Shown here in pieces: positions 25,960-34,038 of a stretch of 64,000 nucleotides of DNA. The notes below the pieces were generated by a model. That model saw only the letters and a list, made by a program, of their open reading frames with translations. It was not told the DNA's origin and did not search any database. Position 1 is the first letter of the stretch. Every line of letters starts with the position of its first letter. The stretch covers positions 603,060 through 667,059 of the forward strand of contig NZ_GL732439.1 in the NCBI RefSeq assembly GCF_000187465.1, read 5' to 3'. Source of the DNA: Streptococcus infantis ATCC 700779. Lineage in GTDB: Bacteria > Bacillota > Bacilli > Lactobacillales > Streptococcaceae. Position numbers and translations under genes: made by a program.

Positions 25960-26484
25960 TTATGGCTTACCGAAAATATATTTTTCCTCTAGTTTAGTTT
26001 TATCATGCTCAAGAAAAAAAATGTTTCTATATTCAGATAAACTATTATGATTAACCGCTGAATATTGTTCTTCATTACTGCCATCATCTTCCCAATGACA
26101 AATGGGACAAATATCATAGTTGGATTTACTAGACAAGGTATAAAAATGACAACACGGACATTTTACTTTCTGATTTATCTCGTCTCCATAGACGTTTATT
26201 TCTTTGGAGAGAAGAAGACTAAGTTTTTTAGCTAGAAATTTATTACTTAAAATTGAATTTTTATATGTTAACCCTAAGGTAACTACAGGATTAAAAAAAT
26301 CATCATAAAATTCTATGTCATCAAAATCATGTGTACTTAAGTAGCTTATAAGTTCTTTATTTAAATGTTCTGGTTCAGATTCATAGGAATACCAAAAGTC
26401 TAATAGGATATTCATCTTTTCAGAATTAGATATTGAATTAGTCTGATACTCAGAAAAAAATTTAATAGCTTCTGTTCTAGTCAT
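25960..26484 (-). CDS. CPCC-domain immunity protein
   Basis: 174 residues from MTRTEAIKFFSEYQTNSISN. Near the end VKCPCCHFYTLSSKSNYDIC followed by PICHWEDDG is the cysteine-rich CPCC domain, a small zinc-binding module in immunity proteins. The ATG at 26484 follows AAAGGTTTTATC. The frame is also open upstream into an Rhs core (26485-26796), so a 278-residue core-immunity fusion is possible. I think the internal start is the functional one. Confidence 0.82.
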   Translation of the reverse strand: MTRTEAIKFFSEYQTNSISNSEKMNILLDFWYSYESEPEHLNKELISYLSTHDFDDIEFYDDFFNPVVTLGLTYKNSILSNKFLAKKLSLLLSKEINVYGDEINQKVKCPCCHFYTLSSKSNYDICPICHWEDDGSNEEQYSAVNHNSLSEYRNIFFLEHDKTKLEEKYIFGKP

Positions 26485-26900
26485 GATAAAACCTTTCCAT
26501 TTGATCTCAGATGCTTTAATTAGCCCTAAGGGATCAATCCAGCTAACAATATTGGGATTAAAGGTATATAGATTTTTCCCACCCCACAACCCAATCGGAT
26601 CCGGATTCACAAACCGACCGGCCTCAGGTTCGTAATAACACATCAGGTTGTAATGCAGCCCCGTCTCACGGTCGGCATACTGATTTTGCCGTCTGAACGG
26701 CTGATTCGCAACCTTGTAAACCCGATCGTCCTTTTTCAGACGGCCCCAGGCGGTGTATTCACCGTACCATAAGAGATTGCCGTGGATGTCGGTCATCTCG
26801 CGCGGTATACCGATTTGGTCGCAGTGGAAGTAGTGGGTTTGTTGGCGGCTTTCTCCGTCTTTGTTGGTCCAGTTATGTACCTATGCCAAGGGTTCGTGCG
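26485..26900 (-). pseudogene. Rhs core fragment fused in frame to the CPCC gene
   Basis: [88 protein letters not shown]. After that only 12 residues (IKASEIKWKGFI) precede the immunity methionine. The toxin domain is thus replaced by, or deleted down to, a linker, leaving core and immunity in one frame. Confidence 0.78.
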
Positions 26901-26952
26901 TACCGCACACCCTACGTCGGGATTGGAGGTTTCATGGGAGCTACGGCTTGCT
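26895..26952. repeat. Inter-cassette repeat
   Basis: GCGTACCGCACACCCTACG, TCGGGATTGGAGGTTTCATG, CTACGGCTTGCT. One of the copies nearest the consensus; the GTGCG/CGCAC arms at its start can form a short hairpin. Confidence 0.8.
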
Positions 26953-26974
26953 TTTAAGTTTTATAAGAATAATA

Positions 26975-27178
26975 TTATGTATCAAGAAATGGCATTAATT
27001 GTTCTGGCTTTAAAGTTAGTAGTGAGATTGTTTTTCCTTTAGTATCGCAGAATTCAACCTCATATGCTTCATATGGATTTGAATAAACTTCTACAATTGC
27101 ACCGATGTCTCCCTGTTGTAAATTAAAATCAGGAAGATCTTGTTGCAATTTGACTACTTCTAAAAGTGAATATTTCAT
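26975..27178 (-). CDS. DUF4926 immunity protein
   Basis: 67 residues: VVKLQQDLPDFNLQQGDIGA, IVEVYSNPYEAYEVEFCDTK, ISLLTLKPEQLMPF. The DLPDFNLxxGDIGAIVE and YEVEF motifs are those of DUF4926, a small SH3-like protein often found with toxins. ATG after AAGGAGTTTCTA. It follows an Rhs fragment with a short toxin tail. Confidence 0.82.
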   Translation of the reverse strand: MKYSLLEVVKLQQDLPDFNLQQGDIGAIVEVYSNPYEAYEVEFCDTKGKTISLLTLKPEQLMPFLDT

Positions 27179-27188
27179 TAGAAACTCC

Positions 27189-27335
27189 TTAATAATTAAC
27201 TATAAAACATATGTAGTTGCCTTTGGAGGTGTACTCCTGAAGTAATCGCGTTCCGTCCACCGCGAGTTCGTAGGCGGTTTTGGCACCGAGTCCGTCGATG
27301 TAGGCGGTCAGTCGGTCGAGGCAGTTGTTTTGCCC
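27189..27335 (-). pseudogene. Rhs core fragment with toxin tail
   Basis: CLDRLTAYIDGLGAKTAYEL, AVDGTRLLQEYTSKGNY, ICFIVNY, stop ten bases before the DUF4926 start. The first part is an early core segment; the join to the tail lies near 27235 and is in frame. Confidence 0.62.
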
Positions 27336-27402
27336 TCTCCCATGAGAGAAGGAGTAGATGTTGGGATGGAAAAAAGTTCATCCAACACTTCTTTGATTTA
27401 TA

Positions 27403-28038
27403 TTAATCCCAATAAAAGTCTGAATTATTTAATTCCTTCCACTCTTCCAAAGAATAAAGAAAAGGCAAAGAAAAGTTTTCCAATATTTTTTCTTTTAAAT
27501 TTTCTGACATCATAAATGCTCCTGAATAATTATAATTGGAAGACAATAAAATATCCTTATCTGAATTAGTATATGCCTCCAGTGAATAATCATCTTCATC
27601 TAATGCTAAATCTGGGTAAACAATTTCATCCTGAATTTCCCAATCAACTATTCTTACTAAATAATAGACTTCATTCGTCAATAACTCACCTTTTGTATTG
27701 ACAATAATTGCTTTACTCATTCCAAAATCATGATCAAACCCGTATTTTTTAATAAATTCCAAAAAACGTGCTGACATGATAAAGAAATCATTATATGGAA
27801 GAAAATCAAAAGTAACACCTCTTGCTTTCTTTAAGCAGACATAAACCTTTTCAGGCATTGGAGGAATTTCTTGTCCCTTTACAAACCAACTCCACGGAAA
27901 GTCAAAATCAGGATGCGTTTTCTTAGGGTTAAACTTCTCTGATATACCCACAGCTCCACTACTTACTCGTGGCAACCCCATTTTTTCTGCTTTATCCATG
28001 CTTTGTAGGGCATATCCCCACACCATCAATTTCTTCAT
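27403..28038 (-). CDS. Immunity protein, tandem copy A (211 aa)
   Basis: 211 residues, about 80% identical by eye to the protein at 28775-29413. Starts MKKLMVWGYALQSMDKAEKM; contains HPDFDFPWSWFVKGQEIPPM and SARFLEFIKKYGFDHDFGMS. Possibly Imm43-like, low certainty. No signal peptide. ATG after AGGAGTGTATT, nine bases beyond the toxin stop at 28048. Confidence 0.75.
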   Translation of the reverse strand: MKKLMVWGYALQSMDKAEKMGLPRVSSGAVGISEKFNPKKTHPDFDFPWSWFVKGQEIPPMPEKVYVCLKKARGVTFDFLPYNDFFIMSARFLEFIKKYGFDHDFGMSKAIIVNTKGELLTNEVYYLVRIVDWEIQDEIVYPDLALDEDDYSLEAYTNSDKDILLSSNYNYSGAFMMSENLKEKILENFSLPFLYSLEEWKELNNSDFYWD

Positions 28039-28047
28039 AATACACTC

Positions 28048-28760
28048 CTAATCTAATCGTTTGGGCGAGTTGGTAGATGAATATCCTCCAACAGATATGG
28101 ACTTACTCAAACGATTTTTTAAACTTTTTTGTAAATCTCGTACACGCCGTCGCACTTGTGCCTGTAATCGACCATGATGTGGTTGCGGTAGGCGAAACCG
28201 CGTGCGTACAATTCTGCTGTAAATGCGACCATTAACATTTAAAAAAGGAACTGCCCCTGTATTTTGTTTTGCAGATACTTTTGTAAGGAAACCTAATATG
28301 GATTCCAAGCCTAAAGGATCAATCCAGCTTGTAATATTAGAAGCGAACCAGTATAGATTCTCTCCACCTTCTAACCCAATCGGATCCTGATTCACAAACC
28401 GACCCGTATCAATCTCGTAATACCTGAAGAAGTTGTAATGCAACCCCGTCTCACGGTCGCAATAGTAGTTTTGCAGGCGGAAGGGTTGGTGAGCAGTTCC
28501 TCCGGATGTGTTGGTTTCGCTCTTCAGTTTGCCCCAACCGTAATAATCCCCAAACCAGGTTACCGTCTTTATCGGTGATTTCACGCGGAATGCCGATTTG
28601 GTCGCAGTGGAAGTAGTGAGTTTGTTGGCGGCTTTCGCCGTCTTCATTGGTCCAGTTGTGTACCTTTGCCAAGGGTTCGTAGCTGTCGTTTTGCCCTCTC
28701 CCCAGCCCTCTCCCACGAAAGAAGGAGTAGATGTTGGGATGAAAAAAGTTCATCCAACAC
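28048..28760 (-). pseudogene. Rhs core with basic toxin, one frameshift in the core
   Basis: Core [38 protein letters not shown], then missing bases at [10 protein letters not shown] put the rest in another frame: [48 protein letters not shown]. The toxin (about 80 residues: [40 protein letters not shown]) is open to its end at 28048. From the DPIGL block onward the frame is intact. Very basic; nuclease or RNA-binding action is likely but unproven. Confidence 0.72.
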
Positions 28761-28774
28761 TTCTTTGATTTATA
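28690..28774. repeat. Edge of tandem duplication
   Basis: GCCCTCTCCCACGAAAGAAG, GAGTAGATGTTGGGATG, AAAAAAGTTCATCCAACACT also occurs at 27331-27400. It marks the downstream edge of an approximately 870-bp direct duplication covering immunity gene and toxin end. Confidence 0.7.
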
Positions 28775-29413
28775 TTAATCCCAATAACTGTCTAAATTGT
28801 TCAATTCCTTCCACTCTTCCAAAGAATAAAGAAAAGGCAAAGAAAAGTTTTCCAATATTTTGTCTTTTAAATTTTCTGACACCATAAATGCTTCCATATA
28901 CTTATATTTGGAAGACAGCAAAATATCCTTATCCGAATTAGTATATGCTTCCAGCGAAAAACCTTTTTCATCTCTTCCTAAATCCGGGTAAACAATTTCA
29001 TCCTCAATTTCCCAGCTAACTATTCTTACCAAATAATAGACTTCATTCGTCAATAACTCACCTTTTGTATTGACAATAATGGCTTCGCTCATACCAAAAT
29101 TATAATTAAAACCATATTTTTTAATAAATTCCAAAAAACGCGCTGACATGATAAAGAAGTTGTAGCCATAAGGTAGAAAATCAAAAGTAACACTCCTTGC
29201 TTTTTTTAAGCAGACATAAACCTTTTCAGGCATTGGAGGAATTTCTTGTCCCTTTACGAACCAACTCCATGAAAAGTCAAAATCAGGATGCGTTTTTTTA
29301 GGGTTGAATACCTCTGATATCCCTACTTCCCCTAAGGAAACCTTAGGCACTTTTCTTTTCGCTAACTCATCTAAACTTTGTGAGCTATATCCCCACACCA
29401 TCAATTTCTTCAT
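28775..29413 (-). CDS. Immunity protein, tandem copy B (212 aa)
   Basis: 212 residues, sister of 27403-28038. Differences cluster in the N-terminal 30 residues (SSQSLDELAKRKVPKVSLGE) and around residue 150 (DLGRDEKGFSLEAYTNSDKD), which may alter specificity. Same ribosome binding site and spacing. Its toxin copy is cut to the last 50 residues. Confidence 0.75.
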   Translation of the reverse strand: MKKLMVWGYSSQSLDELAKRKVPKVSLGEVGISEVFNPKKTHPDFDFSWSWFVKGQEIPPMPEKVYVCLKKARSVTFDFLPYGYNFFIMSARFLEFIKKYGFNYNFGMSEAIIVNTKGELLTNEVYYLVRIVSWEIEDEIVYPDLGRDEKGFSLEAYTNSDKDILLSSKYKYMEAFMVSENLKDKILENFSLPFLYSLEEWKELNNLDSYWD

Positions 29414-29422
29414 AATACACTC

Positions 29423-29600
29423 CTAATCTAATCGTTTGGGTGAGTTGGTAGATGAATATCCTCCAACAGATATGGACTTACTCAAACGATTTTTTAAACT
29501 TTTTTGTAAATCTCGTACACGCTGTCGCATTTGTGCCTGTAATCGACCATGATATGGTTACGGTTGGCGAAACCGCGTGCGTACAATTTTGCGCACACCT
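29423..29600 (-). pseudogene. Truncated second copy of the basic toxin end
   Basis: Repeats the end of the toxin at 28048 ([35 protein letters not shown]). Homology stops near 29590, where the inter-cassette repeat begins, so the copy has no core and no start. Confidence 0.7.
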
Positions 29601-29641
29601 AACATCAGAATTGAAGGCTTCATGCGAGCTATGTCTTGTTA
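29570..29641. repeat. Inter-cassette repeat
   Basis: CCGCGTGCGTACAATTTTGC, GCACACCTAACATCAGAATT, CATGCGAGCTATGTC. Diverged, with an insertion in the first hairpin. Confidence 0.65.
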
Positions 29642-29676
29642 CACTTACTATATATACACGACGCTACGCCAGTTTA

Positions 29677-30159
29677 TTAATCATCAGGATTTTCTTCTAA
29701 ACAATTTAAAAACTCATCAAATGATTTCGCAATAATAATTGAATTTTTTTTAAAATTAGCTTCTCTTGATATATTTTCACTCCATACATCCCTTACATAA
29801 TAAATAATTTGCCGACTATTTTTTTCTAAACAGAGGTAATTCCCTCCCCAATCAAAAGCAAAAGGAATCAGATTTATAGGTAACTCATTAAGTTTCCATT
29901 CATTTATTGCTCTTCCTTCCAATGTAAAATCTGGATCATCCTCAAACTGCTTAGAATATTTCATTGGTATGAAGTCGCGAATTTCAATATAGTCATAATC
30001 AATATTATCATTGACAAAACAAGAAAGAGTGGGAGTACCTCCATTCCATTTGAAGTAATGCGACTTGAATGAAGCTGGAAAAGATACTTCTAAATTTTTT
30101 TCAACGTCATTGAAATCATTTTCAGATAAATTTTTATCACAATCGTAAAAACTAAGCAT
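29677..30159 (-). CDS. SMI1/KNR4 (SUKH) immunity protein
   Basis: 160 residues from MLSFYDCDKNLSENDFNDVE. VEKNLEVSFPASFKSHYFKW NGG is the SUKH opening with its Gly pair, FIPMKY the second element, LIPFAFDWGGNYLCLEKNSR the central strands and IAKSFDEFLNCL the last helix. ATG after AAAGGAGATTGTT. It lies 19 bases after the exported gene upstream, so the two may be co-transcribed. Confidence 0.88.
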   Translation of the reverse strand: MLSFYDCDKNLSENDFNDVEKNLEVSFPASFKSHYFKWNGGTPTLSCFVNDNIDYDYIEIRDFIPMKYSKQFEDDPDFTLEGRAINEWKLNELPINLIPFAFDWGGNYLCLEKNSRQIIYYVRDVWSENISREANFKKNSIIIAKSFDEFLNCLEENPDD

Positions 30160-30178
30160 AACAATCTCCTTTAACAAT

Positions 30179-30586
30179 TTAACAAGCACCAGTTTTTTTC
30201 TTCTCCATTCTCTTTTGGAGCGGTTTTCCTACCTCAATGTTATTTTTATAAATTTTGATTAGATTTCCCATCTCATCATATTCATAAGCAAAATCCATTA
30301 CTTTATTATCATTACTATATTTCTCAAATTTAATTAATTTTCCATCTTTATAAAACCCAGTATAATAAGACATAGTCTCTTTGCTTTTTCGGATATTATC
30401 TACCTTATCTAAATTGATTTCATCATACAATTTTGCAGGATGGTTATACTTAGGAAAAGTCATTCCTAAATAGTATCTAACAGTCAAATCATTATATTGA
30501 GTATTTTTTGTAAGTTGTTGTGACATTTTTAAAGCTCCTGTCAAAAGCAAAATAGTTCCAATCAATCCAATCAGTAACTTTTTCAT
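30179..30586 (-). CDS. Membrane-anchored or exported immunity-type protein
   Basis: 135 residues. MKKLLIGLIGTILLLTGALK is a signal peptide or membrane anchor; there is no lipobox Cys. The rest contains FYKDGKLIKFEKYSNDNKVM and YEYDEMGNLIKIYKNNIEVG, MORN/YD-like strands, and a Lys-rich end. It would face the periplasm. No toxin remnant is next to it; 30587-30767 upstream holds no gene that I can see. Confidence 0.65.
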   Translation of the reverse strand: MKKLLIGLIGTILLLTGALKMSQQLTKNTQYNDLTVRYYLGMTFPKYNHPAKLYDEINLDKVDNIRKSKETMSYYTGFYKDGKLIKFEKYSNDNKVMDFAYEYDEMGNLIKIYKNNIEVGKPLQKRMEKKKTGAC

Positions 30587-30767
30587 TTTACTTGCTCCGA
30601 TTTTAAACCGTATTTTACAAAGATATACTCTATAGTGTTTAAATCTTTATTAAATCAACGTTTCTAAAGGGGATATAGCTGTAAAATATTAGATATATAC
30701 CGTATTGTTAAACCAAGACGGTACCAAAAATTAAGGTTTCGGAGCTTATAAACTTAAGAAAGTTGTC

Positions 30768-31121
30768 TCAAGTATTTGGCCTTTTTATATTGTCTTTTTG
30801 TAACAAAGTGACGTAGTCACTTTTAGTGTGGAATAGGTGAGATAAAAAAACAGTGTTTCGTTTTTGGTCAATGAAGTAAAGCAAAACATATTGATCTATA
30901 ATTTTTCCTCGTGAGGGATACTTGCTGTTAATCTTTACTCCGATTTTCTCATCAGCGTCAAAGCCTGCTTCAGGAAAAATCTCTAAACTTTTTAAGCTGT
31001 CTAAAATTTTAGCCACAGTATTTTTGGCGGATTGAGGGGATAGAAGTACCGTAGCTATATAGTCGTGTATATTGTCGATAGCTTCCTCGACCTCTTTTGA
31101 AGCAATCACTTTATAAGCCAT
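30768..31121 (-). CDS. RelE/ParE-family toxin
   Basis: 117 residues. YKVIASKEVEEAIDNIHDYI, ATVLLSPQSAKNTVAKILDS, then PEAGFD and PSRGKIIDQYVLLYFIDQKR fit the RelE/ParE fold (helical hairpin, then a four-strand sheet). The family either cleaves mRNA on the ribosome or poisons gyrase; the sequence does not settle which. It overlaps the antitoxin gene by 11 bases. Unrelated to the Rhs cassettes around it. Confidence 0.85.
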   Translation of the reverse strand: MAYKVIASKEVEEAIDNIHDYIATVLLSPQSAKNTVAKILDSLKSLEIFPEAGFDADEKIGVKINSKYPSRGKIIDQYVLLYFIDQKRNTVFLSHLFHTKSDYVTLLQKDNIKRPNT

Positions 31122-31395
31122 AACGTACCCTCATATCGTCTAGGGCAGTTCCTTCGCCTGCCTCGTATTCTCTCAAGGCACGCTCAGATTGGGCTTGTAA
31201 TTCTTCAATCAACTGTTCTCTATGTAGATCTTCGGCCGTCTTAATAGGCAAATCTTGCTCCAGGACTATTTGCTCCACAAATAAAGAAATAGCATCTGTC
31301 ATTGTCATTCCCTTTTCCTTGATAATTTTTCGAGCTTGTTCCATAGTGGCTTCATTCAGTTTAAAATTGTATTGTTTCGATAAAGTTATAGCCAT
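31111..31395 (-). CDS. RelB/DinJ-type antitoxin
   Basis: 94 residues: a ribbon-helix-helix N-terminus (ITLSKQYNFKLNEATMEQAR, GMTMTDAISLFVEQIV) and an acidic tail that would wrap the toxin (EELQAQSERALREYEAGEGT). Translated before the toxin and overlapping it. Likely represses its own promoter by binding the palindrome just upstream. Confidence 0.85.
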   Translation of the reverse strand: MAITLSKQYNFKLNEATMEQARKIIKEKGMTMTDAISLFVEQIVLEQDLPIKTAEDLHREQLIEELQAQSERALREYEAGEGTALDDMRVRYGL

Positions 31396-31406
31396 GATAT
31401 ATCTCC

Positions 31407-31455
31407 AATCTATATGTTATAGATTGATTATATACTAGATATAGATTCTAATCAA
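31407..31455 (-). promoter_or_regulatory. Promoter and operator of the toxin-antitoxin operon
   Basis: On the minus strand: -35 TTGATT (31450-31455), 17-base spacer, -10 TATAAT (31427-31432). Immediately downstream is the inverted repeat AATCTATA-TGT-TATAGATT (31407-31425), a good candidate operator for the ribbon-helix-helix antitoxin. It is the clearest promoter in the Neisseria part. Confidence 0.78.
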
Positions 31456-31592
31456 GAAAAAAAGTTCTGTTTGATGACAGAACTAAGTTGTTTCAATAGA
31501 AGAAGTAGTGCTTTAGTTGACTGAAGTACTGAGCGGTCAAGAAAGCGTAATACAGAACATGCAAGCAGACAACCAAAAAGTGTTTTTCTCAT
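31452..31592 (-). CDS. Small hypothetical protein (46 aa)
   Basis: MRKTLFGCLLACSVLRFLDR start, then a Leu-rich segment (STKALLLLLKQLSSVI). It could be a tiny membrane or exported peptide. Its end overlaps the hairpin AGTTCTGT-TTGATG-ACAGAACT (31464-31485). Coding status is doubtful. Confidence 0.35.
   Translation of the reverse strand: MRKTLFGCLLACSVLRFLDRSVLQSTKALLLLLKQLSSVIKQNFFS
31464..31485 (-). terminator. Hairpin with T tract upstream of the toxin-antitoxin operon
   Basis: An 8-bp stem with a 6-base loop, followed on the minus strand by TTTTTTTC. It would insulate the toxin-antitoxin promoter from transcription through the array above it. Confidence 0.7.
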
Positions 31593-31602
31593 AGCGTTAC
31601 CT

Positions 31603-31838
31603 CATCACTAAATATATACCACAGCTTATTTTTTAGCTGCGATTTCCTCGACGGTCTTCTTTTGAAAAATTCGATTTTTTCAATCGGAGTCATTTTGCGA
31701 TATGTTTTGATAAAACCACGATAAATCAGATACCTTTTATCAGGATCAAGTAAGTCATTAAAGAGGTTAATAACTCCAGTTTTAAAGGTATCAATATCCT
31801 CAATAACAAGAAGAATATAAAGCGATTTTTTGTATTAA
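31603..31838 (-). pseudogene. Fragment of unknown gene
   Basis: Open without a start codon: SLYILLVIEDIDTFKTGVIN, LFNDLLDPDKRYLIYRGFIK, TYRKMTPIEKIEFF. It is preceded by a TAA. Not Rhs core and not similar to any immunity protein here. Together with the toxin-antitoxin operon it forms a roughly 1-kb island without Rhs features. Confidence 0.45.
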
Positions 31839-31870
31839 TGGATGTTATAGTTATCCTTGAGATGAATTTT

Positions 31871-32315
31871 TTATAAGGACCTCTTGGGATGTGAGTTCTT
31901 ATAAACCCGCTCATCTTTTTTCAGACGGACCCAGGAGGTGTATTCGCCGTACCACAAGAGGTTGCCGTCCTTATCGGTCATTTCTCTTGGAATGCCGATT
32001 TGGTCGTAGTGGAAGTAGTGGGTTTGTTGGTGGCTTTCGCCGTCTTCGTTGGTCCGGTTGTGTACCTGTGCTAAAGGATCGTAGGAATCCGGGTCGGTAT
32101 AGATATAGGTATATCTGCCGTCCGGGTGGATTTCTTGCAGCAAATGGCTGCCGTCCTAAACGAATCCAGTTTTCTCTTCGAGGTTGTCTGAAGCTTCTCC
32201 GTCTTTCAGACGACCTTGCCTATCCTTTTGCCCAAGGCATCGTAGGTGTACTCCAAAGTTTCTTTCGTACCGTCTTTCTTGAAGATTTTGGCTTTAACCA
32301 ATTTGTTGAGGCTCG
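31871..32315 (-). pseudogene. Rhs core fragment
   Basis: LVKAKIFKKDGTKETLEYTY, DALGKRIGKVV, stop, then [39 protein letters not shown] and [13 protein letters not shown], breaking off into SHPKRSL. An uptake sequence at 32206 interrupts the reading between the two halves. No toxin follows. Confidence 0.75.
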
Positions 32316-32317
32316 TC

Positions 32318-32566
32318 TCAATCTACAGCTTGCTTATTATTAATAATAGATTTTTTAGCTATATGTTTTAGATCTTTATAATTTTCCATAAAAGGTTCTT
32401 CTAATGTGGATTCTAATAAGCATTCTAAGTCATATAATATTTTTTGCTCAGCTTCATCAATAATTTCATTATTTTCAACGAACTTAACAAGCCATTCAAA
32501 AAAAACTAATACTTCATAGTTGTTTAATTTAATAATATAGTCGTTGGACTCTTTTTTAATTTCCAT
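32318..32566 (-). CDS. Small immunity protein (82 aa)
   Basis: 82 residues, acidic and helical: NDYIIKLNNYEVLVFFEWLV, KILYDLECLLESTLEEPF. I know similar small proteins from other Rhs loci but not a family name. No signal peptide. A 12-residue toxin tail (SHLQNVVSQGAL, stop near 32580) precedes it. Confidence 0.68.
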   Translation of the reverse strand: MEIKKESNDYIIKLNNYEVLVFFEWLVKFVENNEIIDEAEQKILYDLECLLESTLEEPFMENYKDLKHIAKKSIINNKQAVD

Positions 32567-32611
32567 AATATTATAATGCTCCTTGAGAAACTACATTTTG
32601 TAAATGACTGG

Positions 32612-32749
32612 TAATGAGATTGTTAAAGAACCAATATTTCAGACGACCTCGAAAAAGGATTGGGGCGTCTGAAAAACAGGAACCGCGTGCATGCGTATCG
32701 CGAAGACTTTACGTCGTGATTGGAGGTTTCATGCAGGCTACGGCTTGCT
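32612..32749. repeat. Long form of the inter-cassette repeat
   Basis: AATGAGATTGTTAAAGAACC, TTTCAGACGACCTCG, GGGGCGTCTGAAAAACAGG, CGTGATTGGAGG, GCAGGCTACGGCTTGCT. Includes the terminator-like facing uptake sequences (32637-32675) and the main repeat. About 138 bp. Confidence 0.78.
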
Positions 32750-33182
32750 ATTCACCCAACAATGTTTCTTTAAATAAGTTTTCAAGTGATTCATATAACA
32801 TTTCCATTTCTGATGAATCATGATAATAAATAAAAATATGTCCCTGTTGATCCATTAAAATAGGATTGCCTGAACCATCATCTGATATTGCATAAAGTTT
32901 ATTCATTGGTTGTTCATATAATTCTAAAAGTTTTTGAAATCCCTGAGTTAATTCGATAACTGTTTCTTTTCCAATTAATGTTGAATTATGGAAAGCATGG
33001 ATATCCAAACCAGCGCTTGCGCCGCCGAATTTTTTAATAAATTCAATGTAATCATCGTGAAATTTTATTCCTAAAATATTTTCAGCATGTTTAATTTCCT
33101 CACTACTAGCGGGTATCCCTTTAAACTCAGGGTAATCTTGAAAATATTTAATAAGTAAATTCATTGTTTCTTGGCTAATCAT
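32748..33182 (-). CDS. SMI1/KNR4 (SUKH) immunity protein
   Basis: 144 residues. PASSEEIKHAENILGIKFHD followed by DYIEFIKKFGGASAGLDIHA is the classical SUKH N-terminus with its Gly-rich loop; YAISDDGSGNPILMDQQGHI is the GSGN motif and YHDSSEMEMLYESLENLF the end. Its ATG overlaps the TAA of an 18-residue toxin tail (TAATG). Confidence 0.92.
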   Translation of the reverse strand: MISQETMNLLIKYFQDYPEFKGIPASSEEIKHAENILGIKFHDDYIEFIKKFGGASAGLDIHAFHNSTLIGKETVIELTQGFQKLLELYEQPMNKLYAISDDGSGNPILMDQQGHIFIYYHDSSEMEMLYESLENLFKETLLGE

Positions 33183-33318
33183 TAAATACCTCTTCTTGAT
33201 AATTCTTTTAAAGCTTGGTCATACCAGAACTCGCGCCTCCAATATACTCAATTGATAAATCATCTAAATTTAATATTGCAAGCCTAAATCCAACAACGCA
33301 AAACTGTCTAATGAAAAT
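33180..33318 (-). pseudogene. Toxin tail joined to a copied immunity fragment
   Basis: The tail REFWYDQALKELSRRGI ends at the SUKH start. From 33237 to 33318 the sequence is a near copy of 34556-34636, the part of the immunity gene at 34445 that encodes VVGFRLATLNLDDLSIEYIG. So a fragment of a neighbouring immunity gene was pasted in front of a toxin tail. Confidence 0.68.
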
Positions 33319-33341
33319 CGAGATTGGAAGTTTCATGCAGG

Positions 33342-33904
33342 CTACGGCTTGCTTTGAAATCTATTTTTGAACGTAAGAAATTTATCATATGAATTCAATT
33401 GCTCAGCAGAATAATTTTCCATAATTTCAGCATTATCACTATCTACAATAGAAACAAAAAATATGACATTCTTTGTTTTTTCTTATCTATATTTTCTATT
33501 GCTTTTTTAAATCCTTCTATAATTGAATCATATACTTCCGCCTGATATTGCTCAAAATTACCTTCTGATATTAATGTATTTGCATCATTAAGAATATTTT
33601 GAATCTCATTATTGAATACACTATCTATTTTCTCAGGAACCTCTCCAAGTCCTATTGCAAATTGAGGGTAATACCATTTAATAAAAGGCTGATCTTCTTT
33701 TGGGTAGTTTACTTTTTCTATTTCGTAGTGAGAAATAGTGTTAGCAGCCCAACCCAGATATGAACAATAGTCATCAATATATAATGTATAGGCAAAAACT
33801 TCATTAGAATTATATCTTTCTAATACAAATTTAAATGTCTCTGTAACTCCTTTAGATACATTCTGGATTAAATCTTGAATTATATAATTACTTAAAATAC
33901 TCAT
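33342..33904 (-). pseudogene. DUF4303 immunity gene, frameshifted
   Basis: From MSILSNYIIQDLIQNVSKGV through EVFAYTLYIDDYCSYLGWAA and PQFAIGLGEVPEKIDSVFNN, then a slip in an A tract near 33475. The other frame continues NVIFFVSIVDSDNAEIMENY to NRFQSKP, where it stops only inside the inter-cassette repeat. This is a DUF4303 protein in family order. A sequencing error in the A tract could restore most of it. Confidence 0.75.
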
Positions 33905-33944
33905 TTTTATTTTCCTTTTATAATTTTTTGTTATCAATCAGTTT

Positions 33945-34038
33945 CTATGCACATTTACTACGTGATCCGTATTTTCCAAAAACCTAACCACCAATTCTAG
34001 TTAATTGCTTGCTCATATATCTATCTGCTTGAGCTTTA
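33945..34038 (-). pseudogene. Toxin tail with nonsense codon
   Basis: NKAQADRYMSKQLTRIGG, TAG, VFGKYGSRSKCA, stop. Lies between the stop of the membrane immunity gene at 34039 and the DUF4303 gene. Basic; family unknown. Confidence 0.5.

Noticed and set aside
30590..30770. Correia-type element (TATAGTG start and a GGTACC-like end)
   Set aside because: Only a few bases match; the conserved inner sequence and terminal inverted repeats are absent.
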